Source: Nemertoderma westbladi
Taxonomy: Eukaryota; Xenacoelomorpha; Nemertodermatida; Nemertodermatidae
Length of the DNA: 64,000 nt
Assembly (NCBI GenBank): GCA_032718475.1
Contig: JAUCBJ010007346.1
Span: 1-64,000, forward strand
Reading direction: 5' to 3'
Below the pieces are notes generated by a model that saw only the letters and a list, made by a program, of their open reading frames with translations, had not been told where the DNA came from and searched no databases. Shown here one piece after another: positions 1 to 12,063 of the stretch. The number at the start of each line of letters is the position of its first letter. The first letter of the stretch is position 1. Position numbers and translations under genes: made by a program.

Positions 1-2615
1 CATGGTATTCAACATTGGCGCATCACTTCTCGGATTAGTGTTGCACTAAAAATGGGAATACCATATATACAAAACCGTAAAATGGCGGAGAAAATCGAGG
101 AATACTTTAAGCAACACAAATCCATGTTAAAGATCAACTATGATAAAAGAACATCAAATAATAGTAAAGTCGAGTGCTATAAAGCTGAGCTCACAGAGAC
201 AGCTGTGTTTTGGCCCCGTACCACGCTCAGGGAATCCGATAAAAACAGAGGAGAGAATAGCCATACAAACTGATATAGACTTCTTAAGAAGCATGATGAC
301 TGACATATTGCAGCAACTTATACTGGGGTTGATCAAGTTTATTCAGAGATAGCTCAAAGTACAGTAGAATTGGTAAGAGAAAGTGGAATACTTCTACAAC
401 TACTGGAGTTGTTAAAACGCCACCATCCAAATGTCTGATCATCGAAGACTCTGAAAGTGAAGAATCACTTGGGGAAGAACTACCAGAGTTTATGGCTTCT
501 ACATCAGATAGTGCTAGTAGAGAAGTCCGTAAATACAGACGAACGAAGAATGGATTAAATATTCATATTCCCCCGGATATTTTAAGCAATAAACTGCTAC
601 AATCAACAGCAATTCGAAACCATACTTCCCCAACTGCCCTGGCAGCAATTGTTAAATCATTGATACCAGCTTGCAACAAGTGTTTATTTGGATGCCACAT
701 AAAGCATTAGATATCGAGTTTTAGCTAGCAAGGAAATTGCAGGGAAAATAATAGAGGAGTTGACTCCTCCATCGATTGGATGCTTACACTGGGACGGAAA
801 ATTTATGAATAATCTTTACTCGAAAAATCAAGTTGTTCGTTTACCAATTTTGGTTTCTGGTGAGTTGATCTTGATACTGAATATTTATCAAAATAATAAT
901 ACTATAAACACTTTCTAAGAAGATAGCACAATTCATATTAATAACATTCAACATTAATAAAATCCTTTCATGATTTATTTTCTTTTAGGTGATGTTGGAG
1001 TAAAACTACTGGGAGTACCAGGACTGCCCAGTAAAAATACAGATAAAGTGGGAGATATAATTCCACGAGCTACAGAAGAATTACTTAACAAGTGGCAAAG
1101 CATAGATTGTATTCGAGCTATGGTATTTGATACCACTGCTTTAAACACAGGTGGGCATTTTTTAATTTGAAAGCTAAACAAATCATTAATAATATTATAT
1201 TGATTACCATTTTGCATCTTTATTACAGTACCACTTGTTATAATCTTCATATTGTTTATATCTTTATAACAGGCCATGAAACTGCAGCTTGCATTGGCAT
1301 TCAGCAAAAGTTAAAGAGGGAACTTCTTTGGTTTCCATGTCCGTCGCCACCACAACAGAGGAGAGGTGATTTTATCACATATATTTGAGGATCTTCATGT
1401 GGAAGTTTCCAAGGGGCCTGAAGTTACAATATTTAGACGGTTTCTGGATAATTATGACAAGTTGACAACTGGAGAACTGACAGATATAGTAGATTTTGTT
1501 GATCTAGGAGACACCAACAGCATTGTTATAGACATTGAGCAAGTTCTTCAGGTAATCTGTGTTACAGGGGTGATTACAAAGAACTGCTGCAAATTACATT
1601 GTTTATGATTTCAGGATCTAACACTAACAGTACTTTTCATTTCACTGATGAAATCACTGCCACCGACATTTCTTTCCACATGCCAGGAGCCTTGCATAAA
1701 GCAAGGTGGATGTCAAAGATATTATATTCCATGAAGATGGTTTTGATGTAAGTGAAGATCGCCAAAGAACTGCCAAAGGGAGCAATCTTTGCATCAGGGC
1801 AACTGGACAAACTCATCCGGTTTGTGAAATTTGCTATTACAATATATATTCCATGGTGGATAGATTGTGGTACACCATCAAATGCCCCTGTTAATGATCT
1901 AAAGCTTCTGCAAGAATTGCAGAATACCCAAATCAGGTCATACAGAGATTAGCATTGAAGGCATTTATGAACCACTTAGGGTACTTGACTGAGGAGTTAT
2001 TACCATTAGCCTTGTGTTCAAACAAGGTATCTGTTTATGAGAAGCAGCGTATAGCTGATAAGATGGTAACCCTAGCAACCACAAACCCATCAATTCATGA
2101 TACATCCACTTATCACTTCACTAAGCGTTTTGGAACCACATATGGGAAACCTAAGATTGCAAATGTGTCAGAAACAAACATACGTAACCTGGAATTATGT
2201 GACTTTGTAGGTGAAGATTCAAGGGGATTCTTTAGTATCATGGGTCTAGAATCTTCATTCATCCAAGTACCTGTTATTTCATGGCCCAGTGACATTTTTT
2301 ATCTGGCATTTCAAAGAGCAGTTGGAGATTTCAGGGTATTAAACGATAGTGCAGAGAGAGGTGTGTAGTTGGCAAGTGATTTCAGTTCAGTTGCAAAGAT
2401 TGAAGAACGTTATATCTATTCTACAGGTTGCTGGAAATGACCGTAAACGTGTGCCCAATCAGCGGAAATCCAAAAGAGCTCCAACAGAAAGAACTTGGTT
2501 CTTAACTCTCTGAACTTCTTAGGAGTTGGTATAGGCATCAAATTTTCAGATTTGATTGAATTGGCATTACTAATAATTAATGACTTATATTATAGATAGT
2601 ATAGCTGTGAGTGAT
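1..2615 (+). mobile_element. Dead transposon-like unit, copy A (truncated by window start)
   Basis: This segment repeats at 16507-19114 in the same orientation. The match runs from the first base of the window to 2615, where the two copies diverge abruptly. I saw four single-base differences and two small insertions in copy A (2 bp near 306, 5 bp near 362), all within the first 570 bp. The remaining 2 kb looked identical by eye. No terminal inverted repeat or target-site duplication is visible because the left end lies outside the window. Confidence 0.85.
52..2368 (+). pseudogene. Degenerate transposase-like gene with GT-AG introns, copy A
   Basis: The pieces match a repetitive protein family that I associate with invertebrate and cnidarian DNA transposons having an RNase H-like fold; I cannot name the superfamily with certainty. 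Recognisable blocks in order are LHWDGK (near 786), VRLPILVSG, VFDTTALNTG (near 1122-1150), a block ending SKGPEVTIFRRF, PGALHKARWM (near 1684) and an LTEELLPLAL block (near 1988). Plausible introns are 860-988, 1151-1272 and 1552-1614, and removing the first two restores the reading across VSG/DVG and NTG/HET. The aspartates in LHWDGK and VFDTT are plausible first and second catalytic residues, which is inference. Stops and frame changes (near 1335-1390 and 1748) kill it, and copy A also has two extra frameshifts near 306 and 362. Confidence 0.7.
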
Positions 2616-3128
2616 AAGTACACAAATGTTATTTTGGTTCTAGAACAAACATTATGCACACGATTGCATTAATGGATATTGTAAGCCTGGGGGTGAAGAA
2701 ATTGAAGAGTGGCACGAGGGCGGTACCTCTCTAAGTAGACTTCATTGGGTTTTGTTTAAATGTGGGAAATGTTGAAATCCTGGAAGAAATCACAACGACA
2801 GCACATTATCCACAACCGGTGCAGTACAAACAACATTAACTTGGCCTATTTAACCATAGTCTGGTTCCAAATCCTGCAAATACGCCTAGAAAGTGATGGC
2901 GAAGGCAAATTTGGGTAATGGCTGGCATCCAACGGAAGCTAAATCGAGTGTGCTGATTCCGAATCCGTCTGATGCCAAGCTCAATTGTGAATTTTTGGGT
3001 CCCGTTTCACCATGGCAACAGGTCATTTGCAAAACACCACTTTCTATTGACTCTACAGAATTCTAACCTTGACCTACCCCCCCCTAAACCGGCATCAGAG
3101 AATCAATTGAGGTACATTTTAGAACCCA

Positions 3129-3142
3129 GTTACCATGGCAAC
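3129..3142. promoter_or_regulatory. RFX/X-box-like palindrome, left arm
   Basis: GTTACCATGGCAAC fits the palindromic RFX binding consensus (GTTGCCATGGNAAC type). Related half-forms such as CCATAGCAACGGG recur at about 3490, 3622, 3779 and 4073 in the same arm. The motif match is seen; binding is inferred and may be only incidental to transposon sequence. Confidence 0.4.
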
Positions 3143-5466
3143 TGTTCGAAATACGTCTTCAAATGTCGTTTTTACTGCAAATTTAGGTGAATTTTTGCAA
3201 ATATCAATAGTTTTCTAAACGATTGCCAAATACGTGTTCCCCTTGGGCTAAAATCATGAAACATTCCAAATATATTGTCAATATGACCCTCTATATTTTT
3301 AATGGTGGCGCCATAAAAATGGATTAGCAGTTGCCATGTATCCATGGAAACTAGCAAAAAATACCTTGTGCAATGTTTCATCACTTTTCATATAGTTACT
3401 ATCAGTTTAAAAAGAAATCCATTTAGGGTCAATTACCTTACATGTTCATAACCCAAGACAATTATTACTCGACGCAGCAGGTCTTTTCTTATTACCATAG
3501 CAACGGGAAACATTTTGTAATATGTAGAATATCGGTCAGAAACATGTCATATGTATTTCAGATTCATATCAATATGTTGTATAGTCAACATTCACGATCA
3601 CAAGCAAAGTCATTCTTCTATTGTTACCATAGCAACGGGCATATTTTATTATTTATGTATTTCCAATATCGTTTTGTTATTTTATTCGCCTTAGAGGTTA
3701 ATAATTTAAGGATTTTTGATAATTAAAAGTATATGGGGTCTTCTGTAGTTATTCTATTTGACAAAGTCATGTTTTATGGTCATAGCAACGGGAGTTTTCC
3801 TCCTAATACTGGAATAACTGTTGGGTTTCCCAAAATTTTTTAAATAGTGCAGTTCAGTCAAATTTTAAAATATGGGACGTATACCAAATCACTAAAATAT
3901 ATTTGAATTTACTTTATGTTCTTAGCAACGAAAGTTTATCATAGCAACCGGGGGGTTTTTCATAAGAACATTGGGTTTTTCATAGCATTAACATGTTTTT
4001 TGCATAGGTTTTATATAAGAGAAGAAAGTTATCTGTAGTGATGGCATGTTTTGCATAACAATGATAATTTTTGCATAGCAACGGCTACTTTAGCTTAGCA
4101 ACGACGTGTTTTCATTGTAACAGCGGTCTTTTCACAACAAAACGGATTGTTTTTACATGGTAACAACTAGTTTTCAGCAACAATGAGTTTAGTGCATAGT
4201 AACAGTAGCGGCATATTGAAACCCCCCACATTACACAACCCTCATTGTTGCTATAGAAAACTTGTCACAAGGTGGTGTTACTACTTGGGATTCCTTGAAA
4301 ACTAGTTGTCACCATGTAAAAAGAATCCGTTGCTAAGGTAACGTAAAGTCGTCATTACTATACAAACGTCGCCGTTGTTACGGATAAACTTACCGTTGCT
4401 ATGGAAAAAAAATATATAGTTGATTGCCACTGTAAAACTCACCTTTTATGTACTGTATAAAATATGTTATTGTTGTGAAAAGACCGCTGTTACAATGAAA
4501 ACACGTCGTTGCTAAGCTAAAGTAGCCGTTGCTATGCAAAAATTATCATTGTTATGCAAAACATGCCATCACTACAGATAACTTGCTTCTCTTATATAAA
4601 ACCTATACAAAAAACATTTAATGCTATGAAAAACCCAATGTTCTTATGAAAAACCCCAAGGTTGCTATGGTAAACTTTCGTTGCTAAGAACATAAAGTAA
4701 ATTCAAATATATTTTAGTGATTTGGTATACGTCCCATATTTTAAAATTTGACTGAACTGCACTATTGAAAAAATTTTGGGAAACCCAACAGTTATTCCAG
4801 TATTAGGAGGAAAACTCCCGTTGCTATGACCATAAAACATGACTTTGTCAAATAGAATAACTACAGAAGACCCCATATACTTTTAATTGTCAGAAATCCT
4901 TAAATTATTAACCTCTAAGGCGAATAAAATAACAAAACGATATTGGAAATACATAAATAATAAAATATGCCCGTTGCTATGGTAACAATAGAAGAATGAC
5001 TTTGCTTGTGATCGTGAATGTTGACTATACAACATATTGATATGAATCTGAAATCATATGACATGTTTCTGACCGATATTCTACATATTACAAAATGTTT
5101 CCCGTTGCTATGGTAATAAGAAAAGACCTGCTGCGTCGAGTAATAATTGTCTTGGGTTATGAACATGTAAGGTAATTGACCCTAAATGGATTTCTTTTTA
5201 AACTGATAGTAACTATATGAAAAGTGATGAAACATTGCACAAGGTTATTTTTTGCTAGTTTCCATGGATACATGGCAACTGCTAATCCATTTTTATGGCG
5301 CCACCATTAAAAATATAGAGGGTCATATTGACAATATATTTGGAATGTTTCATGATTTTAGCCCAAGGGGAACACGTATTTAGCAATCGTTTAGAAAACT
5401 ATTGATATTTGCAAAAATTTACCTAAATTTGCAGTAAAAACGACATTTGAAGACGTATTTCGAACA

Positions 5467-5480
5467 GTTGCCATGGTAAC
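5467..5480. promoter_or_regulatory. RFX/X-box-like palindrome, right arm
   Basis: GTTGCCATGGTAAC is an excellent match to the RFX X-box consensus and is the mirror partner of 3129-3142. Weaker versions (GTTGCTATGGTAAC) lie at about 4974 and 5104. Function is inference. Confidence 0.4.
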
Positions 5481-5748
5481 TGGGTTCTAAAAAGTACCTC
5501 AATAGATTCTCTGATGCCGGTTTAGGGGGTAGGTCAAGGTTAGAATTCTGTAGAGTCAATAGAAAGTGGTGTTTTGCAAATGATCTCCTGTTTCCATGGT
5601 GAAACGGGACCCAAAATTAATTGCATTGGCATCAGACGGATTCGGAATCAGCACACTCGATTTAGCTTAAAACCGTTGGATGCCAGCCATTACCCAAATT
5701 TGCCTTCGCCATCATTATTTCGGCAAAAAGGAACCAGACTACCATGGT

Positions 5749-7861
5749 GATTTGTCTAATTGGACGCAAGTTTTTTATGGTATTTGGGATCTGTGGGGCG
5801 AGCCACGAAGTGAGTGAGCCTTAGCGTAGTGGTACCATTAATCAACCTGTCGTTCTGTCGTTCTGTCGTTCTGTCGTGTTCAATTTTAAACGTTAATAAC
5901 TCGGCCAATCTTTGATGAAATCTATCCAAACTTGGTACACATGTTGTTTGGCAAAAGTTTAGAAATTTTCCAAGTAGAATTTCCGTGTGGCCTTCGAGAA
6001 GCTAAGATAATAGCAGTTAATTAGTTAATTAAGTTGATTGCGGTGAAAACGCCATTTTCAACCTGCCTTTTAAAGGAAATTAATTGTTTTACAGTATAAG
6101 ATTTAAATAATTATACTTAAAAATTATACAGATATAATCCCCATACGCCATTCTATTATAGTTTTTAATTAGTTTAAGTGATTTGCTTTAATAAATGTGT
6201 CTTTAATTGATCTAAACGTAATTAAACCGCACAATTATTGAGTACAAATTTAATCCTTCCCATTATTGGTCAAGTCTCTGCTGGTGTGGAGCTAGCTGCT
6301 GGGAGTTGTGGCTGTAGACTAACCTGAGAGGAATTGTAATAGAGGCAACCAGTATTGCTATTCCAGCCCAATCACTGAATTGTGTTTATTATAGGCTGGA
6401 CGGGCCGCATAACCGTTCGACTATTACTACTATTGCTATCTCAGTTAAATGACAGATATAATAACATAAATACAATCCATGGCATGGCTGTTGTAGGCTT
6501 CTGAAATAGTTTATTCCACAATGTATATGTCTGGTTATTTTTTAATTGAATTTTTGCAAAGTAGTAAAATTAATGTTCTTAAAAATAATATTATTATTTT
6601 ATATGTAACCTAGGAAATTAGCTACATTTTTTCGCTGCAGCTTTAAGAGTGTACATTGATTTAATATTATTTCAATACCCATATTACTACATCGGCATAA
6701 GATGCGTTGGCGTTGTATCACACATCTCCACATATCACACATCTCCACATAGATGTATCAACAGTTACTCGCACAGTTTCGAAACTTCGCATAGTTATAA
6801 CTGTATAAAGATCGTCAGTCTGCGTTTAGGAAAAATATTTTATGACAAAACAGGACAAGCGACGAGCGCAACGAGGCATATAATGAAGACGAGTACTGCG
6901 TTGACTAAATTATTATATAAACCACCTGGCTTCACATATTGATCGCATCCCTAGTTATTATTATTATAAAGATCGTCCTAGCTTGAGTTTAAGAAATATA
7001 TTTAAATACAAAACAGGACGAACGCAAAGAGGCTTATAATGAAAACGAGTACTGCGTTTATTATATTCCTATAAACCACCTGGCTTTGCATATTTAACGT
7101 GCGATTGGAAATAAGTTCGTGCTACCCTTCCGTGGGTGGTAGATGTCGCGGTTATGTATTGGTGGTTGGGAAGGGTGGGGGGGGGGGGGGGGGAGATTAA
7201 AACGGGTGAACACGTACTGTCCACCTTTCTTTGATTGATTGGTGGAGTGGGTATATTTCTCAAAACCTGATTTTGTGATACAGTCGCTGCATTTTAATTT
7301 GTATATAATAACTAGGCCTCGTGCTGCGCGAAGTCCCCACGAACGTGTTATTACAGTTTGCTTTTTAATCGTTTTAATCCAATGTGGTATCTGGAAATAT
7401 TGATTTTGTAAATAAGGAACTTGGGTTATGTTATTTGGATTCAATCGAATTTAGATTTAGAATTAACATTTCTTGCAACTAATAATAATATAATAATACT
7501 GAGTACAGCTGCAATATCCCATATCTGCCATTGCTGGCTGTCCTATTAAACAAGTTGTTACCTATACACGATTCCATGTCAACACGTAGAAATAGTCAAC
7601 ACTTCGAAATTAATTTAGTGCTCAGCTCATGTCAACACTTCGAAATAATAATATTAATAATAATAAAAACGAAAACGAAAACTAAGTTTTGTATATATTT
7701 TTGTTGCCATTTAATTATAATGTACGTATATTAATATTAAATTAAATTAAAGCGGATAAAATTAAAGCCAGTGAGATATGTTTCATGAGCCACTGTGTTA
7801 GGATCTAGTATTATAACTTTTTGTTGGGCACAACTTTTTGCAAAGTCGGCAATGACCTCAA
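5749..7861. other. Non-coding stretch with short repeats
   Basis: I see no credible gene. The stretch holds an 8-bp tandem run of the GTCGTTCT type at about 5849-5879, two diverged tandem copies of a 140-bp unit at about 6800-7112, a G17 run at 7177-7193, and two copies of a GTCAACACTTCGAAAT motif near 7590 and 7630 that recurs inverted at 11998-12063. Short open frames here lack coding character. Confidence 0.5.
6800..7112 (+). repeat. Two diverged tandem copies of a ~140-bp unit
   Basis: Both halves share ATAAAGATCGTC, CAAAACAGGAC, ACGAGTACTGCGTT and ATAAACCACCTGGCTT in the same order, at about 6805-6945 and 6965-7105. It is probably transposon debris. Confidence 0.7.
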
Positions 7862-7927
7862 GGTGGGATCGAACTGGTGACCCCCGGGTTGGAAGTCTGA
7901 CGCTCTAACCATTCAGCTAGCGGCTCA
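7862..7927 (-). repeat. tRNA-derived SINE head
   Basis: On the minus strand GAGCCGCTAGCTGAATGGTT resembles a tRNA A-box region, and AGTTCGATCCC downstream is a good B-box. The anticodon-like loop reads CTTCCAA, and the flanking stem is poorly paired, so it is not a functional tRNA. Similar heads occur at 27015-27085 and 34497-34578. Confidence 0.6.
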
Positions 7928-8234
7928 GGTAAAATTTAGACCTGGAAATACTATCTGATACCTTGTATGTCCGCAATTTACCTCCTCATGGCCTCCCAAC
8001 TGTCAATAACATCATATGCTGCCACTGTACTCAACCCTATCGTACTTGGCCGTCTTTAACCACTCGCTACAATGAAATGGTAGTGTATATTAACCATGAA
8101 CCATCACGGCCACAATGATTAATTAAACACTCTAGCTACTAATTTAGGTAGGACAGCTACATATACCAATAAACCTAATATATATAATATACATATACCA
8201 CTAATCTACCAATAATAAATAAAGGATCTAGATA
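7928..8234. other. Non-coding stretch
   Basis: AT-rich sequence between the SINE head and the LINE fragment. I see no gene or structured element. Confidence 0.4.
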
Positions 8235-9568
8235 AAGGATGTTTGAGCGTTGATTTCATCCAGCAGTGACTTACCACTGCACTGTCTCCGGCGTACTACA
8301 GCGTAGTAGGTACTGTTAGGTCTGCTAAGGCGCAGAATGAGTCCCGCCGACTCGGGCATACGAGGACAGCCAAGGATGCAATTAAGGCTGCACCAAGGTG
8401 CCTTAACAGGCAGTACTCTGAAAATCTGAAGGAGCTTATCAATAAGCAGGTTGATGCCATTAACAATGCTGATGATAGCAGGCAATCAGCCCAGGCATGG
8501 CAATCAATAAACCTGCTCACTGGTAGGAAAAGCTAACCAACCACCAAGGTTAAGGCTAAATCTCCAGCTGAACGACTCAAAGGTTGGAAGGATCAGTTTG
8601 AGAAGCTTCTAAACAATGACAAGGTATTGCCTGATAACTTTGAACCGCATCATGCATGTATCTGAGTCTGTGCTCACAGATATCCCCATTGGTGACATCT
8701 CCTTTGCTGACAGTAAGATTGTAGCCAGGAGCATCAAGACCAATCGTGCCAGTGGAGTAGATGGCGTGCCCCCTGAGGTCTTTAAAATTCCTGAGTGTTT
8801 GGAGCTCATTCGCCCCATTATTCTGGACATGTATAAGACAAAGACTTTTTTTTCACTTAGAGTTGAAGAGTTATCAATAAAGAAAGACAGACAACTGGTT
8901 ATTATCTTTGTTGACTTCTTTAAAAACATTGACTCAGTATCCCGACTACGTATGTTCAGCATACTGGCATCATATGGGATTCCTGAGGAAATTATTGCAG
9001 TTATCAGATAACTGTACAATGGTTCCACCACATTTGTGTCTACTACTGACGGTGATACATATCCATTAGAAGTATCCTTCAGGGTGACACACTTGCACCA
9101 TTCTTATTCGTAATTGTGGTTTATTATATTCTACGCAAGCCCTTAGACCATCTTAATAATGATGGGGTGATGATGGTAACACCCCCTACTGGCACAGGAA
9201 GTAGAGTAAATCCAGCAAAGTACCTTACTGATCTAGACTTCGTTGATGACTTAGGGGTACTGTTAGAATCACTAGAGGGAGCGCAAAGCGCTCCTCTTTC
9301 TGCTCATTGGAGCAGGTTGCTTCTAGTGTTGGTCTTTTTGTAAATTCCAATAAAACCAAAATCATGACAGTCAACCTAGACAGCCCTCAAGAAATGTCTG
9401 ATCGTAAGGGCATAAGCTCTAAGGATGGCTTTCTTGAGCACGTGGATGACTTCTGCTACTTGGGATTCATGGATCACAAAGTCAGGTGAAGACCTTCGAA
9501 TACGTAAGGGGTAGGCATGGGTAGCGTTAAATAGTCTGCCCAGGATTTGGAAGTCCTATAGCAGTAGT
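8235..9568 (+). pseudogene. LINE (non-LTR retrotransposon) ORF2 remnant, plus strand
   Basis: This is the same LINE family as 10144-11448, but on the other strand and more decayed. It contains the linker before reverse transcriptase (a block around SAQAWQSINLLTGRKS near 8487-8534), then the NRASGVDGVPPEVFK block (near 8743), and finger and palm pieces IIFVDFF (near 8900), YLTDLDFVDDL (near 9222) and HVDDFCYLGF. Stops and frameshifts interrupt it, and about 50 residues are missing at the T-run near 8846. The second aspartate pair reads VDDL, where the better copy has ADDL. It ends near 9551 inside the block that reads IWKSP in the better copy, and joins directly to TAGCAGTAGTAG, which resembles the family's microsatellite tail. 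Confidence 0.85.
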
Positions 9569-10128
9569 AGAAGAAACGGGTCTCTCCATGCTCTTCTCTC
9601 CATAGCTTATCAAAGCAGAATTTTGAAAGGATTTTCATAGTCCTCCCTCCAATCAGGATGCGTTACGCAACGATCCCAAGGACCCTATTTTATGATTCAC
9701 TAACCTTAACTTCCCCAAATTCTCGGTGCGAGTCCTCGTCCTCCCAACAAATCCACGACGTTCCCATTTCCTTCAACAATCCTATCCTCGCGTGGTATTT
9801 TCCCTCAAAGCTATCATCGTAGCATCAGACTTTCACGTTTCCTTTAACCAAGCTTATCCTCGCGTGGTATTTCCCCTCAAAGTTATCATCGTGGCGTTAA
9901 TTTCCATCTGCTACCGCTCTAGTGAATTATACATACTGTAGTCGTATACTGTACTTTTCTGTCTTTATACTGTACATTACATACTAAGCAAAGAATCGAA
10001 CGATTGTACACGTATTTCCAACTACGTAGGCCTATCATGCCACATTCCTTTTTTTTCAAACCTTGCTACGTATCGTTGTTGCTCAAGGTGTTCTATTCAG
10101 AAAATATCTAATTCATTACTTTAATCAC
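9569..10128. other. Non-coding stretch with an 80-bp tandem duplication
   Basis: Two adjacent copies of a segment containing CCTCGCGTGGTATTT and TCAAAG-TATCATCGT lie at about 9782-9825 and 9854-9897. No gene is seen. Confidence 0.5.
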
Positions 10129-10130
10129 AA

Positions 10131-11448
10131 TCAATCACTTATACTACTACTAGTATCGGCATGCTGCATTGCAGCTGCATTTTTAAGAATGCTGTGCCGG
10201 CTTGTCGACAAAATTGCGCCGCCACAACTCCCTATCACCCATGACATTGCTAGATCATCCGCATCTTCAAGGCCAGTGTCCTTTAAGATGCGTCTCAAGA
10301 AAGTCATGGGCTGTCCACCATGCTTATTCACTCCATGAGGCTGCCAAAGTACAAGATTATGCACTGGCTGGTCCTCACGGCGAAAGCAATGTCCTGCAAA
10401 GCGGAGGCGATTTTGTTCTAGTGTCAAGCTTGGGGGAACCAATGAGACACCTCTAATGTTATATAGTGTCTGGTTGGAGATGTGTGCATTGTACTTGACA
10501 CAATGAACCCGGCGTAGCATTCTTGTGAATGTGCCATCCAGAGATTTGGTGTCCTCAGCAGTTAGAGCCCAGCATGGACTCCCATATAGGAGTACTGGAA
10601 CTACTGCTGCTCTAAATAATCGGACCTTAAGTTTCCGATTAATTCTCGGTGACTTCCAAATCCTGGAAAGCCTATTCAAGGCTGCCCATGCCTTTCCCTT
10701 ACGTATTCGAAGGTCCTCACCTGACTTCCGGATCCATGATCCCAGGTAACAGAAATCGTCCACATGCTCAAGCATACCATCCTTTGAGCTTATGCTCATC
10801 CGATCAGAGACTTGCTGAGAACTTTCAGAGTTAACTGTCAAAATTTTGGTCTTTCTGGAGTTAATAAAAAGACCAACACTAGAAGCAGCATGTTCTAATG
10901 AGCTGAGGAGCCGTTGGGCTCCCTCTAGTGATTCTGAGAGTACTCCTAAGTCATCAGCAAAGTCTAGATCAGTTAGGTACTTGGCAGGATTACCTCGACT
11001 TCTGGAGCCAGTAGGTGGAGTTATCATCACCCCATCATCATTATGATGATCTAAGGACATGCGTAGAACATAGTCAACCACAATTATGAACAAGAATGGT
11101 GCAAGTGTGTCTCCCTGGAGGACGCCCCATAACACTTCAAATGGTTCTGTGTCACCATCAACAGTAGACACAAATGTTGTCGAACCATCGTATACTGATC
11201 TGATTGCTGCAATAATTTCATTAGGAATCCCATATAATGAAAGTATGCTGAACATACGTGAGCGGGAGACTGAATCAAAGGCCTTGAAGAAGTCAACAAA
11301 GATAACAACCAGATGCCTGTCTTCCTTTTTTGATAACTCTTCAATTATCCTTCTAAGTGCCAAAATGGGCTCCATGGTCCCACGACCTTTACGGAACCCA
11401 TTCTGATTTCCACGGAGCAGTCTCTCAATGGGATCCCTGATGCGATTT
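10131..11448 (-). CDS. Reverse transcriptase domain of the truncated LINE
   Basis: A long open frame encodes most of a non-LTR reverse transcriptase plus its C-terminal region. It is open through the 5' truncation point: residues LLRGNQNGFRKGRGT precede the first ATG at 11375. Visible motifs are VIFVDFFKAFDSVSR (palm motif A), LQGDTLAPFLF, YLTDLDFADDL (catalytic DD of motif C), GLFINSRKTK and FCYLGSWI, followed by CWALTAEDTK and a thumb/C-terminal block around LRFAGHCFRRED. The endonuclease domain is absent. Compared with the copy at 44869-45829, one T is missing near 10247. This shifts the last codons away from the family's MGDRE C-terminus, so the terminal part is read-through into flanking DNA. 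It is probably immobile. Confidence 0.85.
10144..11448 (-). mobile_element. 5'-truncated LINE insertion with 15-bp target-site duplication
   Basis: The 15-bp sequence AATCAATCACTTATA occurs at 10129-10143 and again at 11449-11463, exactly flanking the element. This marks target-primed insertion. The element is in minus orientation and its 3' end (lower coordinate) finishes in a TAG/TAC-type microsatellite rather than poly(A), a tail style known in RTE- and CR1-like LINEs. The fragment at 19979-20288 has the same tail (TACTACTACTACTAC). Confidence 0.88.
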
Positions 11449-11546
11449 AATCAATCACTTATAATATTTTTATTTTAAAAGTTTTCACTTTTTATTATTA
11501 TTTAATTTATTTTTTTACTTTGATTTATATTAAAAAATATTAAATA

Positions 11547-11977
11547 ATGTTTTCTGATATGGATATGCCAATAGTAAGACATTCATTTTTTACAGCAGGT
11601 GTGCTTGCATTATTATTGATTATACTATTTCTCACCGAGGAGATGATAATCATAAAATAGATGTTTCTGAAAAAGCGAGAAAAGTTTTAAGTACAATTGA
11701 TATTGAGGCTTCAGAAAATTCCAATCATCTCTTAGATTACACCCTAAAAGGTGATGATGGAAAATTAGAATCAATTTTAAGTTTATCAATGATAGACGAG
11801 TTAATTGTTATTACGCAATACAACGATAGAGGATAAAAGTTGGAAGTAAAATTCGATCGGGACAATCCCTATGATATCATGTATTTCTTTATAGTAATGA
11901 TTTCGAAAGAATCCTTCGTCGAGCCAGAAGAATCTGTCGATGATGTTTTCGTATTGTATAAATATTTCGGATCGTAA
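11547..11977 (+). pseudogene. Broken gene for a small membrane-anchored protein
   Basis: An ATG at 11547 opens a frame that encodes a short cytoplasmic head followed by a strongly hydrophobic segment (AGVLALLLIILFL), typical of a signal anchor. That frame stops at 11658. A second frame, shifted by one phase, overlaps it. It reads coding-like sequence (blocks VSEKARKVLSTIDIEAS and LKGDDGKLESILSL) to a TAA at 11834, then continues coding-like in the same phase (KFDRDNPYDIMYFF, EPEESVDDVFVLYKYFG) to a TAA at 11975. The simplest reading is one gene of about 140 codons with a frameshift near 11637 and one nonsense change at 11834. A sequencing error, recoding or an intron could also explain it. 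I do not recognise the family. Confidence 0.5.
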
Positions 11978-11997
11978 TTGTATTGTCAATAATGTAT

Positions 11998-12063
11998 TTC
12001 GAAGTGTTGACTATTTCGAAGTATTGACTATTTCGAAGTCTTGACTATTTCGAAGTGTTGACC
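11998..12063 (+). repeat. Four tandem ~18-bp units
   Basis: The unit is TTCGAAGTGTTGACTA with small variants, repeated four times. Inverted relatives lie near 7590 and 7630. Confidence 0.75.

Larger units (their letters stand above)
2853..5748. repeat. 2.9-kb foldback element (long imperfect palindrome)
   Basis: The left arm (about 2853-4230) is the reverse complement of the right arm (about 4290-5748). For example 2896-2980 pairs with 5630-5714, 3442-3660 with 4940-5166, and 4042-4132 with 4480-4567. Matching stretches on opposite strands translate to the same nonsense peptide, which shows how similar the arms are. It resembles a foldback or long-TIR DNA transposon without a transposase. 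Both arms carry many copies of CCATAGCAACGG or its complement. No gene is visible inside. Confidence 0.88.

Noticed and set aside
975-1307. 110-codon minus-strand frame present in both duplicate copies
   Set aside because: Antisense of the transposase-like exon and its introns. Its repetition merely reflects the duplication.
3442-5166. Two identical 80-90-residue proteins on opposite strands
   Set aside because: They are mirror frames of the foldback arms with no coding signature; the identity reflects the palindrome.
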